From assembly GCA_006247105.1 (NCBI GenBank), contig CM016928.1, positions 1 through 64,000 of the forward strand: a stretch of DNA of 64,000 bases. The letters run 5' to 3'. Shown in pieces: positions 36,899-46,700 of the stretch. The position numbers were made by a program, and so were the translations under genes. The number at the start of each line of letters is the position of its first letter. Position 1 is the stretch's first letter. Source of the DNA: Giardia muris (lineage: Eukaryota > Fornicata > Diplomonadida > Hexamitidae). Below the pieces are notes generated by a model. It made no database searches. It was not told the DNA's origin and worked only from the letters and a program-made list of their open reading frames with translations.

Positions 36899-38679
36899 CA
36901 GAAGATCCCGAACCACTTCTTGCGCTTGGGGGGATCCTGCTTTGCTGCGGCCTTAACCACATCCGGTTGAATGACGTCTGGAACTACCTCTTCCATCAAT
37001 GGAGGAGGAAAGAGCCCCGCAGGAAGGACAAAGGCAAGCTCTTCGGTCTCTCCAACGGCGGTGAAGCTTTCCAGAAGTGCGGCATAACGCCGGCACATGT
37101 CACGACTCGCTCGAAGGAGAGCTTCAGAAGATAGGACCGCTCTGACAACCCGTTGGATTCCTACGTGCTCATTCAAGAGCTTCACCTCAGCAAAATCAAG
37201 TGGCCCCTGCCGAACATCTCTGGCCGAGGACGCTAGGGCATGGAATCGCGACGCCGCTTGCTTAAAAAGGTGGGGCGCAACCGCGTACATCTCTGTTCCG
37301 GAACGCTCCATGGCATATAGACCCGACTCCAACGAGTGCATTGCCGCTACAAGGCGAATCACCGGACTTGACGACTCTCCCAAGGCGGACACCGCACGGT
37401 GATTCGGAGCGTTCATTCCCGAAAGTGCCGCTCCAGTACTCAAGGAGGTCCAGAGTGCGCAGGTATCAGCTGCTGGAGTACCCGTTACAGTGACACCAGA
37501 GACGCCAAGGAGGAAAAGCAACCGATGTACAAGCGAGCAGACTCCATAGGAGGCTACCAGAGTATTCTTCTGCTCGCAAAGAGGTCTGAGGCCCGCAACC
37601 AAGTTGCCATAATCCGGAGCCAGGCGTCGAGTGCTATGAGCAGCATACAAGTCCACGAACTCTGCAAGAGAACTCTTGGCTCTCGCAAGGATATGGGCCG
37701 CGTCCTGCACCTGTCGCCGTTCGTCTACGGCCATAGTGACGCTCGACAGCGGATGGCCTTCCACAAGAGCGGTAGAGACACGCTCTAGGAGTGATGCGTA
37801 GATATTTGTGAGGATATTGAGCGCATCTTGAGGGTCCTGGTCAGAGGGTATGCGGGAGATATAACGAGAGATCATAGTCCGATAGTGAACGGCAGCAGCA
37901 GAGGTTATTGGAACAGGAACCCGCACCAAGCCTGTGACACCCTTGATCTCGAGAAAAGGAAGCTCCGGAGAGGGCAAGGCAGCCACACAAGCATCGCAAG
38001 CTGCAAGCTCAGCATCCAAGGCGACTGAGGCCTGCCCATCAGCAAAAGCCTCGGCCATATATCGACAATAGGCCGTGCGTTGTGTTATCTCCTCAGAGAA
38101 GACCTGCAATGAGGTCGTGTCCGCACCTGGGATGGCCAAAGCACGCCGAAGGATGGCTTCGCACGCATAGAGATGCTTCGAGGCTGAGAGATAGTCCTCA
38201 CGCTCCTGCTCGAGAAGAGCAGCCATATATTCCCGATAGAGTGCCGCAGATAGTGGGTCACCCCCAAGCTTTGTCGCGAGATCACTAGCGACTGTAGCTC
38301 GCTCCAGAGCCTTTGTCAGCCGCCGAAGAAGACGGCTACGAATACGGGAGTAGGGGACATCCTCGAGGTCGAGGCTTCGACGTGCGTCAAGTGCGGCCGC
38401 AAGATACCCTTCAGCCTCGAAGAGAACTGCGAGCAGAACGTCTCGATTGAGGGTTAAGCCCTCGGGGGCCCGCCGCCTACCCCCACTCATAGGCAGAGGC
38501 GTGTAGCGTAAGTTGCGAAGGCCAGCTCGTTTCCGATGGTGGGCCGCGCGACGCGTACAGGAACGGTGGTAGCGTCCCGGGCCTCCCGAGACAAATCCAT
38601 CCACGCGGCGGGCCTGCCCGACTATCGAGGCGAGATCCAAGGCTGAGTGAATCTCGAGCCGTGGGTGTTCCTCTTGCAT
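36898..38679 (-). CDS. SRP68: Signal recognition particle subunit SRP68
   Basis: A 593-residue protein from ATG 38679 (MQEEHPRLEIHSALDL). The frame is open further upstream, but that part would overlap the divergent gene. The SRP68 N-terminal RNA-binding pattern is clear: G-R-Y-H-R-S-C-T-R-R-A-A-H-H-R-K-R-A-G-L, then T-L-N-R-D-V-L-L-A-V-L-F-E-A-E, then helical repeats with Y-S-R-I-R-S-R-L-L-R-R-L-T-K-A and E-E-I-T-Q-R-T-A-Y-C-R-Y. The end KKWFGIF resembles the short C-terminal tail of other SRP68s. It binds SRP RNA and SRP72 in the cytosolic particle that targets secretory proteins, VSPs included, to the ER. The start is only 20 bp from the divergent ankyrin gene. Confidence 0.85.
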   Translation of the reverse strand: MQEEHPRLEIHSALDLASIVGQARRVDGFVSGGPGRYHRSCTRRAAHHRKRAGLRNLRYTPLPMSGGRRRAPEGLTLNRDVLLAVLFEAEGYLAAALDARRSLDLEDVPYSRIRSRLLRRLTKALERATVASDLATKLGGDPLSAALYREYMAALLEQEREDYLSASKHLYACEAILRRALAIPGADTTSLQVFSEEITQRTAYCRYMAEAFADGQASVALDAELAACDACVAALPSPELPFLEIKGVTGLVRVPVPITSAAAVHYRTMISRYISRIPSDQDPQDALNILTNIYASLLERVSTALVEGHPLSSVTMAVDERRQVQDAAHILARAKSSLAEFVDLYAAHSTRRLAPDYGNLVAGLRPLCEQKNTLVASYGVCSLVHRLLFLLGVSGVTVTGTPAADTCALWTSLSTGAALSGMNAPNHRAVSALGESSSPVIRLVAAMHSLESGLYAMERSGTEMYAVAPHLFKQAASRFHALASSARDVRQGPLDFAEVKLLNEHVGIQRVVRAVLSSEALLRASRDMCRRYAALLESFTAVGETEELAFVLPAGLFPPPLMEEVVPDVIQPDVVKAAAKQDPPKRKKWFGIF

Positions 38680-38699
38680 GAAAAAGCGGGTCAAAAAAT
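38680..38699. promoter_or_regulatory. 20-bp bidirectional start region between SRP68 and the ankyrin gene
   Basis: The whole space between two divergent ATGs is GAAAAAGCGGGTCAAAAAAT. The TCAAAAAAT box abuts the plus-strand ATG. It must contain both initiators or share one with coding sequence. Confidence 0.55.
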
Positions 38700-41600
38700 A
38701 TGACGATCCGAAGCGTTGGAGAATGGTTTTCCGCAATTCAGTCTGGCGACCGCGATCTCGTCGCGGCGGCGCTCCCGACATACCAGGGATCCACGGACCG
38801 CAATGGGGAGACGGGGCTTATGCATGCAGCTCGGTCCGGCGATGTGCACATGGTTGAGATGTTGATCGACGAGGCCGGAGCCACTAACATCGAGGGCCTA
38901 ACGGCCCTCATGATTGCGGCGCAGAGCAACAGCCGAGAGATCTGTAGTGTCCTTGTCCTCGAAGAGAAGGAGCGATTGAAAGCCACTCCGGGGTCTGAGA
39001 AGACCGCTCTGATGGTCGCCGCACAGTTTGGGTCGACCGAGGCCGCGCGCGCTCTGATGCCCTACCAGAAGGGGCGCACAGATGCTCGCGGACGCACGGC
39101 CCTGATGTACGCCGCAGAGGCGGGACATGTCGATATCGCGCAGGCCCTTCTTGATCGCGAGAAGGGCATCATTTCCCAGGACAGCAAAACGGCTCTTATT
39201 CTTGCCACAGAGAACAACCATCAATACGTTATCAAGCTCCTTACCCCGTATGAGTCCATGCTCCTCCCTGACATAACGCGACAGAGCTTCTTAAACTTCT
39301 CTCGCTCGGACCAGACGAGCGTTGAGCTAAGCATCCAGCTCATCGACGTACTTCGTGATACGGACGATCCCGTCACTCCCGCGAAGACGATCCTCGAACA
39401 GGAGCTTGAGATGAAGATCAGGCAGCTTGAGCTACGCGTCGCCAGCCTCCACGACCAGTCCTCCTCGATTCTCGGCGAGAATATCCAGCTCCAGCGAGCG
39501 AAGCAGAGTCTTGGAGACATGGTGGGTGTCCTTCGCAATCAGATCGAGAATCTAACGGCGGAGACCACGGATAAGGACTCAATTATTCAGGACCTCATGA
39601 AACGCATCTCGGATCTCCGTAAAGGCGGCCCGAGTGCCGTCCAACGTGCCGCAGACTCTGGCGAGCTCTCGAACTACGAGAACGTACCCGTGATTCGAAA
39701 CGCGCTCGGGGAAGGTAACGACCCACGGAAAGAGGCAGCTATCACTCGTCTGCTGGACCTTCTTGGTCGTGCGTCGGCGATTTGCGCCCCACTTTCGGCT
39801 GTGAAGAGTGCTGAAGACGTCGTGTCAAATGACCTTGGGCGACTCCAACAAGAAATCGAAGACAGCGTCGCAGCCGCTCGAGCGAAGGATGACACGATTC
39901 GACGCCTCCGAGATGAGCTCGAAACCCTTCGCCGTAACGTCCTCGAGGGCACAGCAGCAGTCGCGCCGGACACTGCAAACCTCATAAAGGAACGGAACGA
40001 CCTCTTCGACAAGCTTCGAGCTCTCCAGCAGGAAAATGACTCGCTCAAGGCGAGCCTCTCGCAGGCGCGCCAGAGGATTGTGGACCAAGATGATGCACTC
40101 GCGCACTTACGCCAGCAGCTCACGGACGCGGCAGACGCGGCTCGCACACGCGAGAACCGTCTCGAGAGCCGCATAGCAGCACTTCAGCGGCAAATTGCCG
40201 AGAAGGATAACTCCCTTGCCCAACAACGTGCCGATGCTGAGGCGGCACTCGCAGACTTGCGCCAGCGACTCTCAGCATCAGAGGAAACGGTTGAGAAGCT
40301 CACCCGTCTTATAGAGGGGAAGGAAGAACAGTTACACGGGGCTAGAATGGGTGTCGTGCCCTTTGCCGCGGGAGCCAAGGATGGGGATGCTTATCAGGAG
40401 GCCTTACAAGAAGAGCTGGCGAGTCTCAGAGAGGTCATCTGTGCAAAGGAAGATGAACTCGGAAATCTACGGGTCGAGCTCGATGCACGCGAACGCGAGG
40501 TAAGTGATCTCCGAGATGCGCTCGAGAGTATGCCCACGGCACCGACGTTTCTTGGCACGGAGTCCGGAGACCTGCAGGCGGGGGAGCTTACTCGCGCGAA
40601 GCAAGAAATCCGTGAGCTTCAGGCGAATCTTGAGGCCAAGGAGAGTGTCATCGCGAATGTTCGCGCAGAGCTTGCCAAGCGTACGGCCACCGATGACGCG
40701 AATGTCGTCGCACAGTTCCTCGAACAACAGGCACGAATGGATGACCTAACGGCTAATCTCGCCCGTGCAAACCGTGAGCTTGCGGAGGCCCGGGGACGCG
40801 AGAATGACGTGCAAGACCTTCGGAATACGCTGGCACAGACGGAGGCGGAGCTGGCGAAGACAGCCGAGGAGCTAGCTAGCCGGGACGTCGAGATAAGACG
40901 ACTTCAAGGCGAACTTGAGACTGCAGGCGCAGGTGCGGGAGATGATCTGAAGGGACAGCTTTCTGCTCAAAGTGCGGAGCTTGCGGATCTTCGCCTCGGG
41001 CTCGAGACAAAGGAGCGTTTGATTCAGGACCTCCGCACTCAACTCGAGAACCAACCAACGACGAGTACGATCTACAACGAGGAGACCGCTGATCTTATCG
41101 ATGCCGCCGCCTTCAGAGAGCTTCAGACGGAGAACAAGAACCTCGGAGATGAGCTCGAATCTGCGCGCACGGCTCTAGACAAGCTCAAGGCGGACGTCCG
41201 GAGCCGCGAGCATGCAGTTGCCGACCTCGAGACGAAGCTTCGGAACGCGGAGACGAAGGCCGAGTCTGCCACGAAGGCGAACCGGCAGCTTACTGACCAG
41301 CTCAAGGAGAAGGATGCCCAGATTGAGCGTCTTGACGCTGAACTGAAGGATAGACCCGCGGGAGTCCCGCCCGAGACCATCCAGCTTCTCACAAATACCC
41401 TTGAGGAGGTCCAGCTCGAGCTTGAGGCCAGTAAGAAGGAGATCGAACGTCTCAAGGATAAGCTTGACGATCGTGAGGGTCACTTGACACGGCTTCGTAC
41501 GGAGAGCGCACGACGGGAGCGCGATCTTGAGGAGTATCGCCAAGCTCTTGAGGCATCCCAGCCCGATGGGGCCGAACCTATTATTGAGCCGGAAGCCCTT

Positions 41601-41813
41601 CGGAAGTTGGAGCAGGAGGTGGCGGGTCTTCGGCGAGACCTTGGGTCAAAGGAGATGGCACTCGAGCAGACTCGAGCCGAGTTGAAGGACCGTCAAGAGG
41701 AGGCGAGGCAGCATGCCGAGGCGGTCAAGTACTACAAGCAGCTCGTCGATGACATACAATCAGGCATAGTTACCCTCGACGAGAACCTCAAGTCTGTTTA
41801 TCCTCCGGTCTAG
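38700..41813 (+). CDS. Ankyrin-repeat protein with a very long coiled coil
   Basis: A 1,037-residue protein. Residues ~1-185 are ankyrin repeats (G-E-T-G-L-M-H-A-A, G-L-T-A-L-M-I-A-A, G-R-T-A-L-M-Y-A-A). From ~225 to ~1030 nearly the whole chain is heptad coiled coil rich in E, R, L and A, with recurrent L-E-T-K-E and L-R-x-E-L units suggesting internal repeats. No membrane segment is present. The layout matches Giardia protein 21.1-type cytoskeletal or scaffold proteins; the location is not known. Unlike its relatives near 30 kb the frame is intact and base composition is like the core genes. ATG is preceded by TCAAAAAAT. Confidence 0.85.
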   Translation: MTIRSVGEWFSAIQSGDRDLVAAALPTYQGSTDRNGETGLMHAARSGDVHMVEMLIDEAGATNIEGLTALMIAAQSNSREICSVLVLEEKERLKATPGSEKTALMVAAQFGSTEAARALMPYQKGRTDARGRTALMYAAEAGHVDIAQALLDREKGIISQDSKTALILATENNHQYVIKLLTPYESMLLPDITRQSFLNFSRSDQTSVELSIQLIDVLRDTDDPVTPAKTILEQELEMKIRQLELRVASLHDQSSSILGENIQLQRAKQSLGDMVGVLRNQIENLTAETTDKDSIIQDLMKRISDLRKGGPSAVQRAADSGELSNYENVPVIRNALGEGNDPRKEAAITRLLDLLGRASAICAPLSAVKSAEDVVSNDLGRLQQEIEDSVAAARAKDDTIRRLRDELETLRRNVLEGTAAVAPDTANLIKERNDLFDKLRALQQENDSLKASLSQARQRIVDQDDALAHLRQQLTDAADAARTRENRLESRIAALQRQIAEKDNSLAQQRADAEAALADLRQRLSASEETVEKLTRLIEGKEEQLHGARMGVVPFAAGAKDGDAYQEALQEELASLREVICAKEDELGNLRVELDAREREVSDLRDALESMPTAPTFLGTESGDLQAGELTRAKQEIRELQANLEAKESVIANVRAELAKRTATDDANVVAQFLEQQARMDDLTANLARANRELAEARGRENDVQDLRNTLAQTEAELAKTAEELASRDVEIRRLQGELETAGAGAGDDLKGQLSAQSAELADLRLGLETKERLIQDLRTQLENQPTTSTIYNEETADLIDAAAFRELQTENKNLGDELESARTALDKLKADVRSREHAVADLETKLRNAETKAESATKANRQLTDQLKEKDAQIERLDAELKDRPAGVPPETIQLLTNTLEEVQLELEASKKEIERLKDKLDDREGHLTRLRTESARRERDLEEYRQALEASQPDGAEPIIEPEALRKLEQEVAGLRRDLGSKEMALEQTRAELKDRQEEARQHAEAVKYYKQLVDDIQSGIVTLDENLKSVYPPV

Positions 41814-41833
41814 GCTAGGGGGTGCAGGTGGGT

Positions 41834-41840
41834 AGTGAAT
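41834..41840 (+). terminator. AGTGAAT polyadenylation signal, 21 bp after the ankyrin/coiled-coil stop
   Basis: An exact match to AGTRAAY in the short gap before the convergent DZIP1-like gene ends. Confidence 0.6.
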
Positions 41841-41847
41841 TCGGGTC

Positions 41848-42726
41848 TCAGGTCAAGTAAGCCCGCAGCATATCGGCATCTTCGTAGTCAGCGAAGATAT
41901 CTATGGAAGGCGAGGCTAAACTATCAGCGGGCTCGAGTTGTACGGCCGTCTCAACCGACGGTAGGATTGGAGCAGGCTCCTTAGCCGCAAGGACTGGGGT
42001 GGGTGGGAGTGTGTCTCGCATGGGTAAGGACGAGGTGGCGACCATAGGGGTTCGTTGAGTACCAACGTCTTCAACTTGAACATGTGGCTTCGGCAAAGGA
42101 GGAGGTAATGGCTGGGTCGGTTCCTGTGGCGCTTGCGGTTCAAGATGATGGCAACAATGATGAACATGAGGTGCCTTTTGATAGGGGATTGGAGGACGTG
42201 GAATAGATACTCCGGGGTGATACTTCTCATAATGCTGCCGTAGGAACTCGTGCTCTGCAAACACCTTGCTGCATACTTGACAACGATGAAGTGAACCTAG
42301 TGAATCCGGCTTAACCGAAGCGAGGCGCAACAACATCTTATCCGTCTGGATGGCAGCACGCTCCTTGGCAAGCTCGTGCTTGAGACGTTCTCGCTCCAGT
42401 TGAAGCTCTCGTAGAGCCCCAACGTTAGGAGGGAAGGTATGCGCTTGTTCTAACGCCAACCCATATTGTTCTTGAAGATAAAGAAGCCATTGAGCTAAGA
42501 ACTGTTGTAACTGCGCCAATTCAATGACCTCTGATGAGACACCCGCGTTCTGAAGTGAGGAATAGATGTCACCATAGACTAAGCTTGGGATAATTTGTTG
42601 AAGTCCTTGGACGTCATTCGTTTGAAGGATGTGCTCCATGTCCAACCCATAGAGCCCTGGCCAATCAAAGTCGATGCAGGGGCGAGTGAATATGAAGGGA
42701 CGAGAAACTTGGATGTTGACGTTCAT
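41848..42726 (-). CDS. DZIP1-like protein (ciliary base zinc-finger protein)
   Basis: A 292-residue protein from ATG 42726. The N-terminus shows the Dzip-like domain pattern: F-I-F-T-R-P-C-I-D-F-D-W-P-G-L-Y-G-L-D at 11-29, followed by LQQIIPSLVYGDIY. A coiled segment lies at ~105-130. One C2H2 finger follows: C149, C152, H165, H170, in the order found in DZIP1/DZIP1L/Iguana. The tail is Pro-rich. In animals these proteins work at the basal body and transition zone of cilia. The ATG overlaps the stop of the upstream zinc-finger gene (ATGA), so both may sit on one transcript. The frame is open another 25 codons upstream, but that overlaps the neighbour. It is much shorter than vertebrate DZIP1. 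Confidence 0.75.
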   Translation of the reverse strand: MNVNIQVSRPFIFTRPCIDFDWPGLYGLDMEHILQTNDVQGLQQIIPSLVYGDIYSSLQNAGVSSEVIELAQLQQFLAQWLLYLQEQYGLALEQAHTFPPNVGALRELQLERERLKHELAKERAAIQTDKMLLRLASVKPDSLGSLHRCQVCSKVFAEHEFLRQHYEKYHPGVSIPRPPIPYQKAPHVHHCCHHLEPQAPQEPTQPLPPPLPKPHVQVEDVGTQRTPMVATSSLPMRDTLPPTPVLAAKEPAPILPSVETAVQLEPADSLASPSIDIFADYEDADMLRAYLT

Positions 42727-43643
42727 TTTTTCCCCACCATTCCGTGTTGTCTTCGAAGGTGCAGCTTCAGAGTTTTGACGCTCGTGTACAAGCGCCCGCA
42801 CATCTGGCAGACGATTGGCTGCTTCTGGACGAAGTCCACCTCGTTATTGGTCCCACTCCCACGTATCTGGCGTTTGATTAATGCCTGCTTCTTCTTGACT
42901 GCTTGAACATCCAAGGGACGGGAGAGGATGGCAAGCTCGACCAAGGAGGGGTCACAGACGATACAATGGTTCAGATAACGACCAAGAGCATCACCAGATC
43001 TACCACATCTTGGACAGACCCTGAAGATTTGGAAGAGGTCGAGATACCGTAGCCTATGGTGCGTCTTATTAGCTCTATGGAAGAAGGTATCGACCATGGT
43101 CTTGATCTCTGGCATCAAACGGCCTGCCAACATTCGATAGACCTGATCCGGTGTGTAATTGCAATTATGGACGAAGGGGAGGTCATGGAGCAGTCGTTCC
43201 TGTGCCAAAGGGATACGTGGGAGATGTACTTGTTCCTCCAATGGTAAGTAGTCATCCTTCAACGTTTTCATGGCAGGAAGCCCGAATTCCTTCAAGATCT
43301 CATTCATCTTATCCTGATGCGTAGCTAACATATGCAGATGTAACCAGGGATGACGTATATCGTCCTCACAGAAGAAGCAACGAATCCCTTGACGATGCAC
43401 TTGTGAATGACGATTCAGCTTGTCCTTAGTTCGAAAACACATTCCACAATCGCCACAGACAAACCCGCCGGGCTGTTCTGAATGGACAGTGCTTTTGTGG
43501 ACGCGTAGAGTGGATGGGCGTGCAAAGGCTTGGGAACAAATGTCACACTGATACGGCCGAATGCCCTGGTGCGCGTTCAGGTGCAGCTCGAGCTTCTTTG
43601 GTCGATCCACTTCTAAGCCGCAGATTGGACACGTGTATAGCAT
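42723..43643 (-). CDS. C2H2 zinc-finger protein
   Basis: A 306-residue protein. Three classic C2H2 fingers lie at the N-terminus (C5-C8-H21-H25, C33-C36-H49-H54, C63-C66-H79-H83). A fourth less regular one starts at C89-x2-C92, a lone CPRC knuckle lies near 212, and a last C2H2 finger sits at the extreme C-terminus (CQMCGRLYTS...HLRRQH). The middle is helical without known domains. A nucleic-acid-binding role is likely but unproven. The stop TGA sits inside the ATGA start of the DZIP1-like gene after a run of six A. The divergent neighbour starts 86 bp away. Confidence 0.8.
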   Translation of the reverse strand: MLYTCPICGLEVDRPKKLELHLNAHQGIRPYQCDICSQAFARPSTLRVHKSTVHSEQPGGFVCGDCGMCFRTKDKLNRHSQVHRQGIRCFFCEDDIRHPWLHLHMLATHQDKMNEILKEFGLPAMKTLKDDYLPLEEQVHLPRIPLAQERLLHDLPFVHNCNYTPDQVYRMLAGRLMPEIKTMVDTFFHRANKTHHRLRYLDLFQIFRVCPRCGRSGDALGRYLNHCIVCDPSLVELAILSRPLDVQAVKKKQALIKRQIRGSGTNNEVDFVQKQPIVCQMCGRLYTSVKTLKLHLRRQHGMVGKK

Positions 43644-43729
43644 GGCTTGCCTGTTTTGCTTCTTTGTTTCTTTCTTCTTCCTGAAATGACATGAAACGAC
43701 TAATTACTTGCGTGTGTTAGTTGCTTCAG

Positions 43730-46700
43730 ATGTTTCCGATGCTTCTGGTGCTTCCGCTTGGACTGGTGAGCACGGGAGTGTATGGGGTGGAGGTGGAACC
43801 ACACCGGGAAGTCATCTCGGACCTTCTCTCGACCGTGCACGATGTCAACCAGAAGTTGACCTCATTTCTAAGGGAGACGACGTTTACAGCCAAGACGGGG
43901 ATTGAAACGGTAGTCGAAGCGATTAGAGCGTATTTGACTGAGAAGATAACGATTTTGACGTCGATACAGAGTGTTCTAAATGAGATGGAACCAGAAGAGA
44001 TGATTCCTGAGAATGTGGCCGCACCAACATACCAGAACCCTACGGCCCCAACCTTTCCTGATGAGGAGCAAGGAGAGACTACTCAAGAAGAAAGACTCAA
44101 GGCTCTAATGTACCCAACTCATGTTGATATGACTACAAGCTGTCTCACCTATTTGGCTTCGAATTCGGAGGAAGAAAGAGAAGGATTATTGGCATACGAC
44201 CTCACCTCAAGTCTACGACGATTAACTACGTTCTCAATGAGGATGAGAAGGGGGAAGGACTTGAAAGCCTTCGTTGGGGACCAAGCCTTTTTGATAAGTA
44301 AGACTGGTTCAACACGCGTATTTCCATGCACGGCTCATGCGTATCCCCACGATGGGCGCTTTACAGTCCCATATCGTAGTCTATATCGAATCCCCGCTGA
44401 ATCTTATCTCGATCTACTTATCGACTCGAGTCTAGTATCTGGAAGAAGAAATAGGGAAATCAGCAGGCTAATGGCAGCCACCATCATCAACAGTGTTTCG
44501 GGAGATACAAGAATACGTCTCTTCCTTCTAAGCGACCGTTTGACTAAAATTTATGAAGGGCAGGCAAGTCTGTTCAATCTCACGATCCTTTCGACCGTCG
44601 ATCACGTCGATGGATTGATTCTACGCCATACGATTTATGTCTCGTACCTTTCAAGCGTCGCGGCGGCGTCGACCGTCTCTATCGCGGCCATTACAGGCCT
44701 ATATAGCTCTAACAAACGATGGGCCGTTTTTCGATTACCAAGTGAGACCAAAGTGTATCTCCTCCAGACGAATAGGGAATTGGCCTTGGACGTCTATCGA
44801 GAAGACTTGAATTATTCGTCGTCCAGTCTTTCCTCCTTCCTCTTCTCTTATCTATTCCAATTCGGTGGACAAGGCGCTAGTCGTCAATTCACCATTACCA
44901 GGCTAGCCAATCTTGTGGAACAGTCTACCGCCTGGATGCATGAGTATCAACGGATTTCGAACGTCCAGGTCATCGACTTGACGAATGTCACACGTCTTTG
45001 TCTCGATGGGTTGACGTGTGATTTTCGCACGCCCTTGGAGGAGGTGTTAGCACAATTCAGGCAGAACGATACTCTTTTAATCCCATCCACCCTCTTCTCG
45101 TCGGCATTAGGGTATAAGGAGACACCGTTTCTGGCACGCCCGGTCTTTCACCATGGCCTGTTTCTAGGAGTTGTCGCATGCTCTTTGGACTTGGATTTGA
45201 TCCCATATTTCTCCATGAGTACGACAGACGAGTATCTGAAGAAGTCCATCATGGGCTTAATCAACTTCAGGAAGGATCAGTTCATCTACAAGACCGATCA
45301 TAACGAGTGGTTAGCATTGAGGAACAGTACGGACTTCTTCACGCCTCAATCGTTATTCAATCCCGGTTTTCTTCGAGCCGAAACGTTATCTTCTTATTCC
45401 TCTTATTTCGTGACACTCCTGCAAGTCTCCCACTTCGTTACACCCACACCTTCTTTGAGCTCCGTTCATCTACTGGGAACAAGCCTTTCTAGCTTCCTGA
45501 ACGAGATCCAGCTCTTGAAGCTGCAAACCAGCTGCGTTTCAAGCGTTTTCACGTCTTCGGCGACGTCCTCTTCGTCATCTTCATCCTTGGGGGATGCTGC
45601 TTCAACTTTCTTGCACGCATTAACGGGGAGTTGCTATTACGACTCGATCAATAAGCTCATCCGGATGGATGGGGAGACTGGGAATGGGAATGAAGTAGAC
45701 GCCCAAAACCAGATTGAGTACGTCTTTTGTCATCTCCTCACCCTTCCCAATGGCGACAACATCACCTTCTTCATGTTCCTACCGCTTACAGACACAGATC
45801 GAAGAACTGGAAACTCACTTGGTCAGCAACAGTACGATGAACAGGAGCTGGAACGGTTATTCAAAGAACAGGAGGCGATCACACCATCATTACGACAACA
45901 AATCACGGTCAACATCCCCCTGGACGAACTGGATGTCGTCACCGATTCATACGCCTTTTATTCGCCGTACTTTGCGGTTCGGTTCCAGCAGGATTCGATC
46001 TTCTCAACGTTGATGAAGAGTTTGGTCTTCAATGAGACTCATATGGAGGAATTGGCATTGGACATGACCACCGCGACTACACCCGTCTATCTTTCCTTAT
46101 TGCCCTCGCGTGCGCAGTACTACCGTCTTGCTGCACTCTATTTAAGCATGGTCTATAACGAGTTGATCCAACTGCCCGAGTACGGAAGCTCCTATGAGAA
46201 GTTCTCGAACGAGATCTGTACGTCCTACCATTGGTTCGGTTCCATCTGTATTCGACTGACTACTCGCTCGAGAACGTATACGACTTCAACGTTCCTCGTC
46301 AATCATCTCCGTGCCAAGCTTGGGCCTCAGCTCCTCCAGGTGTACGATTCCACGTTGGGAATGTACGACTATGCCTTGCTCTTCTATACCGTGTATCCCC
46401 GTGACAACCTACAAGACACTCTAATCATCGGAAAGAACGTGCTTTTTCACGAGAAGAAGGTTCTCTATGAGGAAGTCCTTCAAGCCGGCTCGCAAAGCTC
46501 GCTTAGTGGCTCCACTGGCACAAGTGACCCCTATGGCAATAGCAACAACAATAACGACGACTTATCCATCGACTTGAGGAACCTGACCTGCCATTCCCAT
46601 TGCGAGCTCGAGCAGAGCTTTCTTTCCTTCAATTACACACAATATAATGACTGGTTGCGCTTGGAGCACCCATGCATAGCCACAACCGTCCTCGATACCC

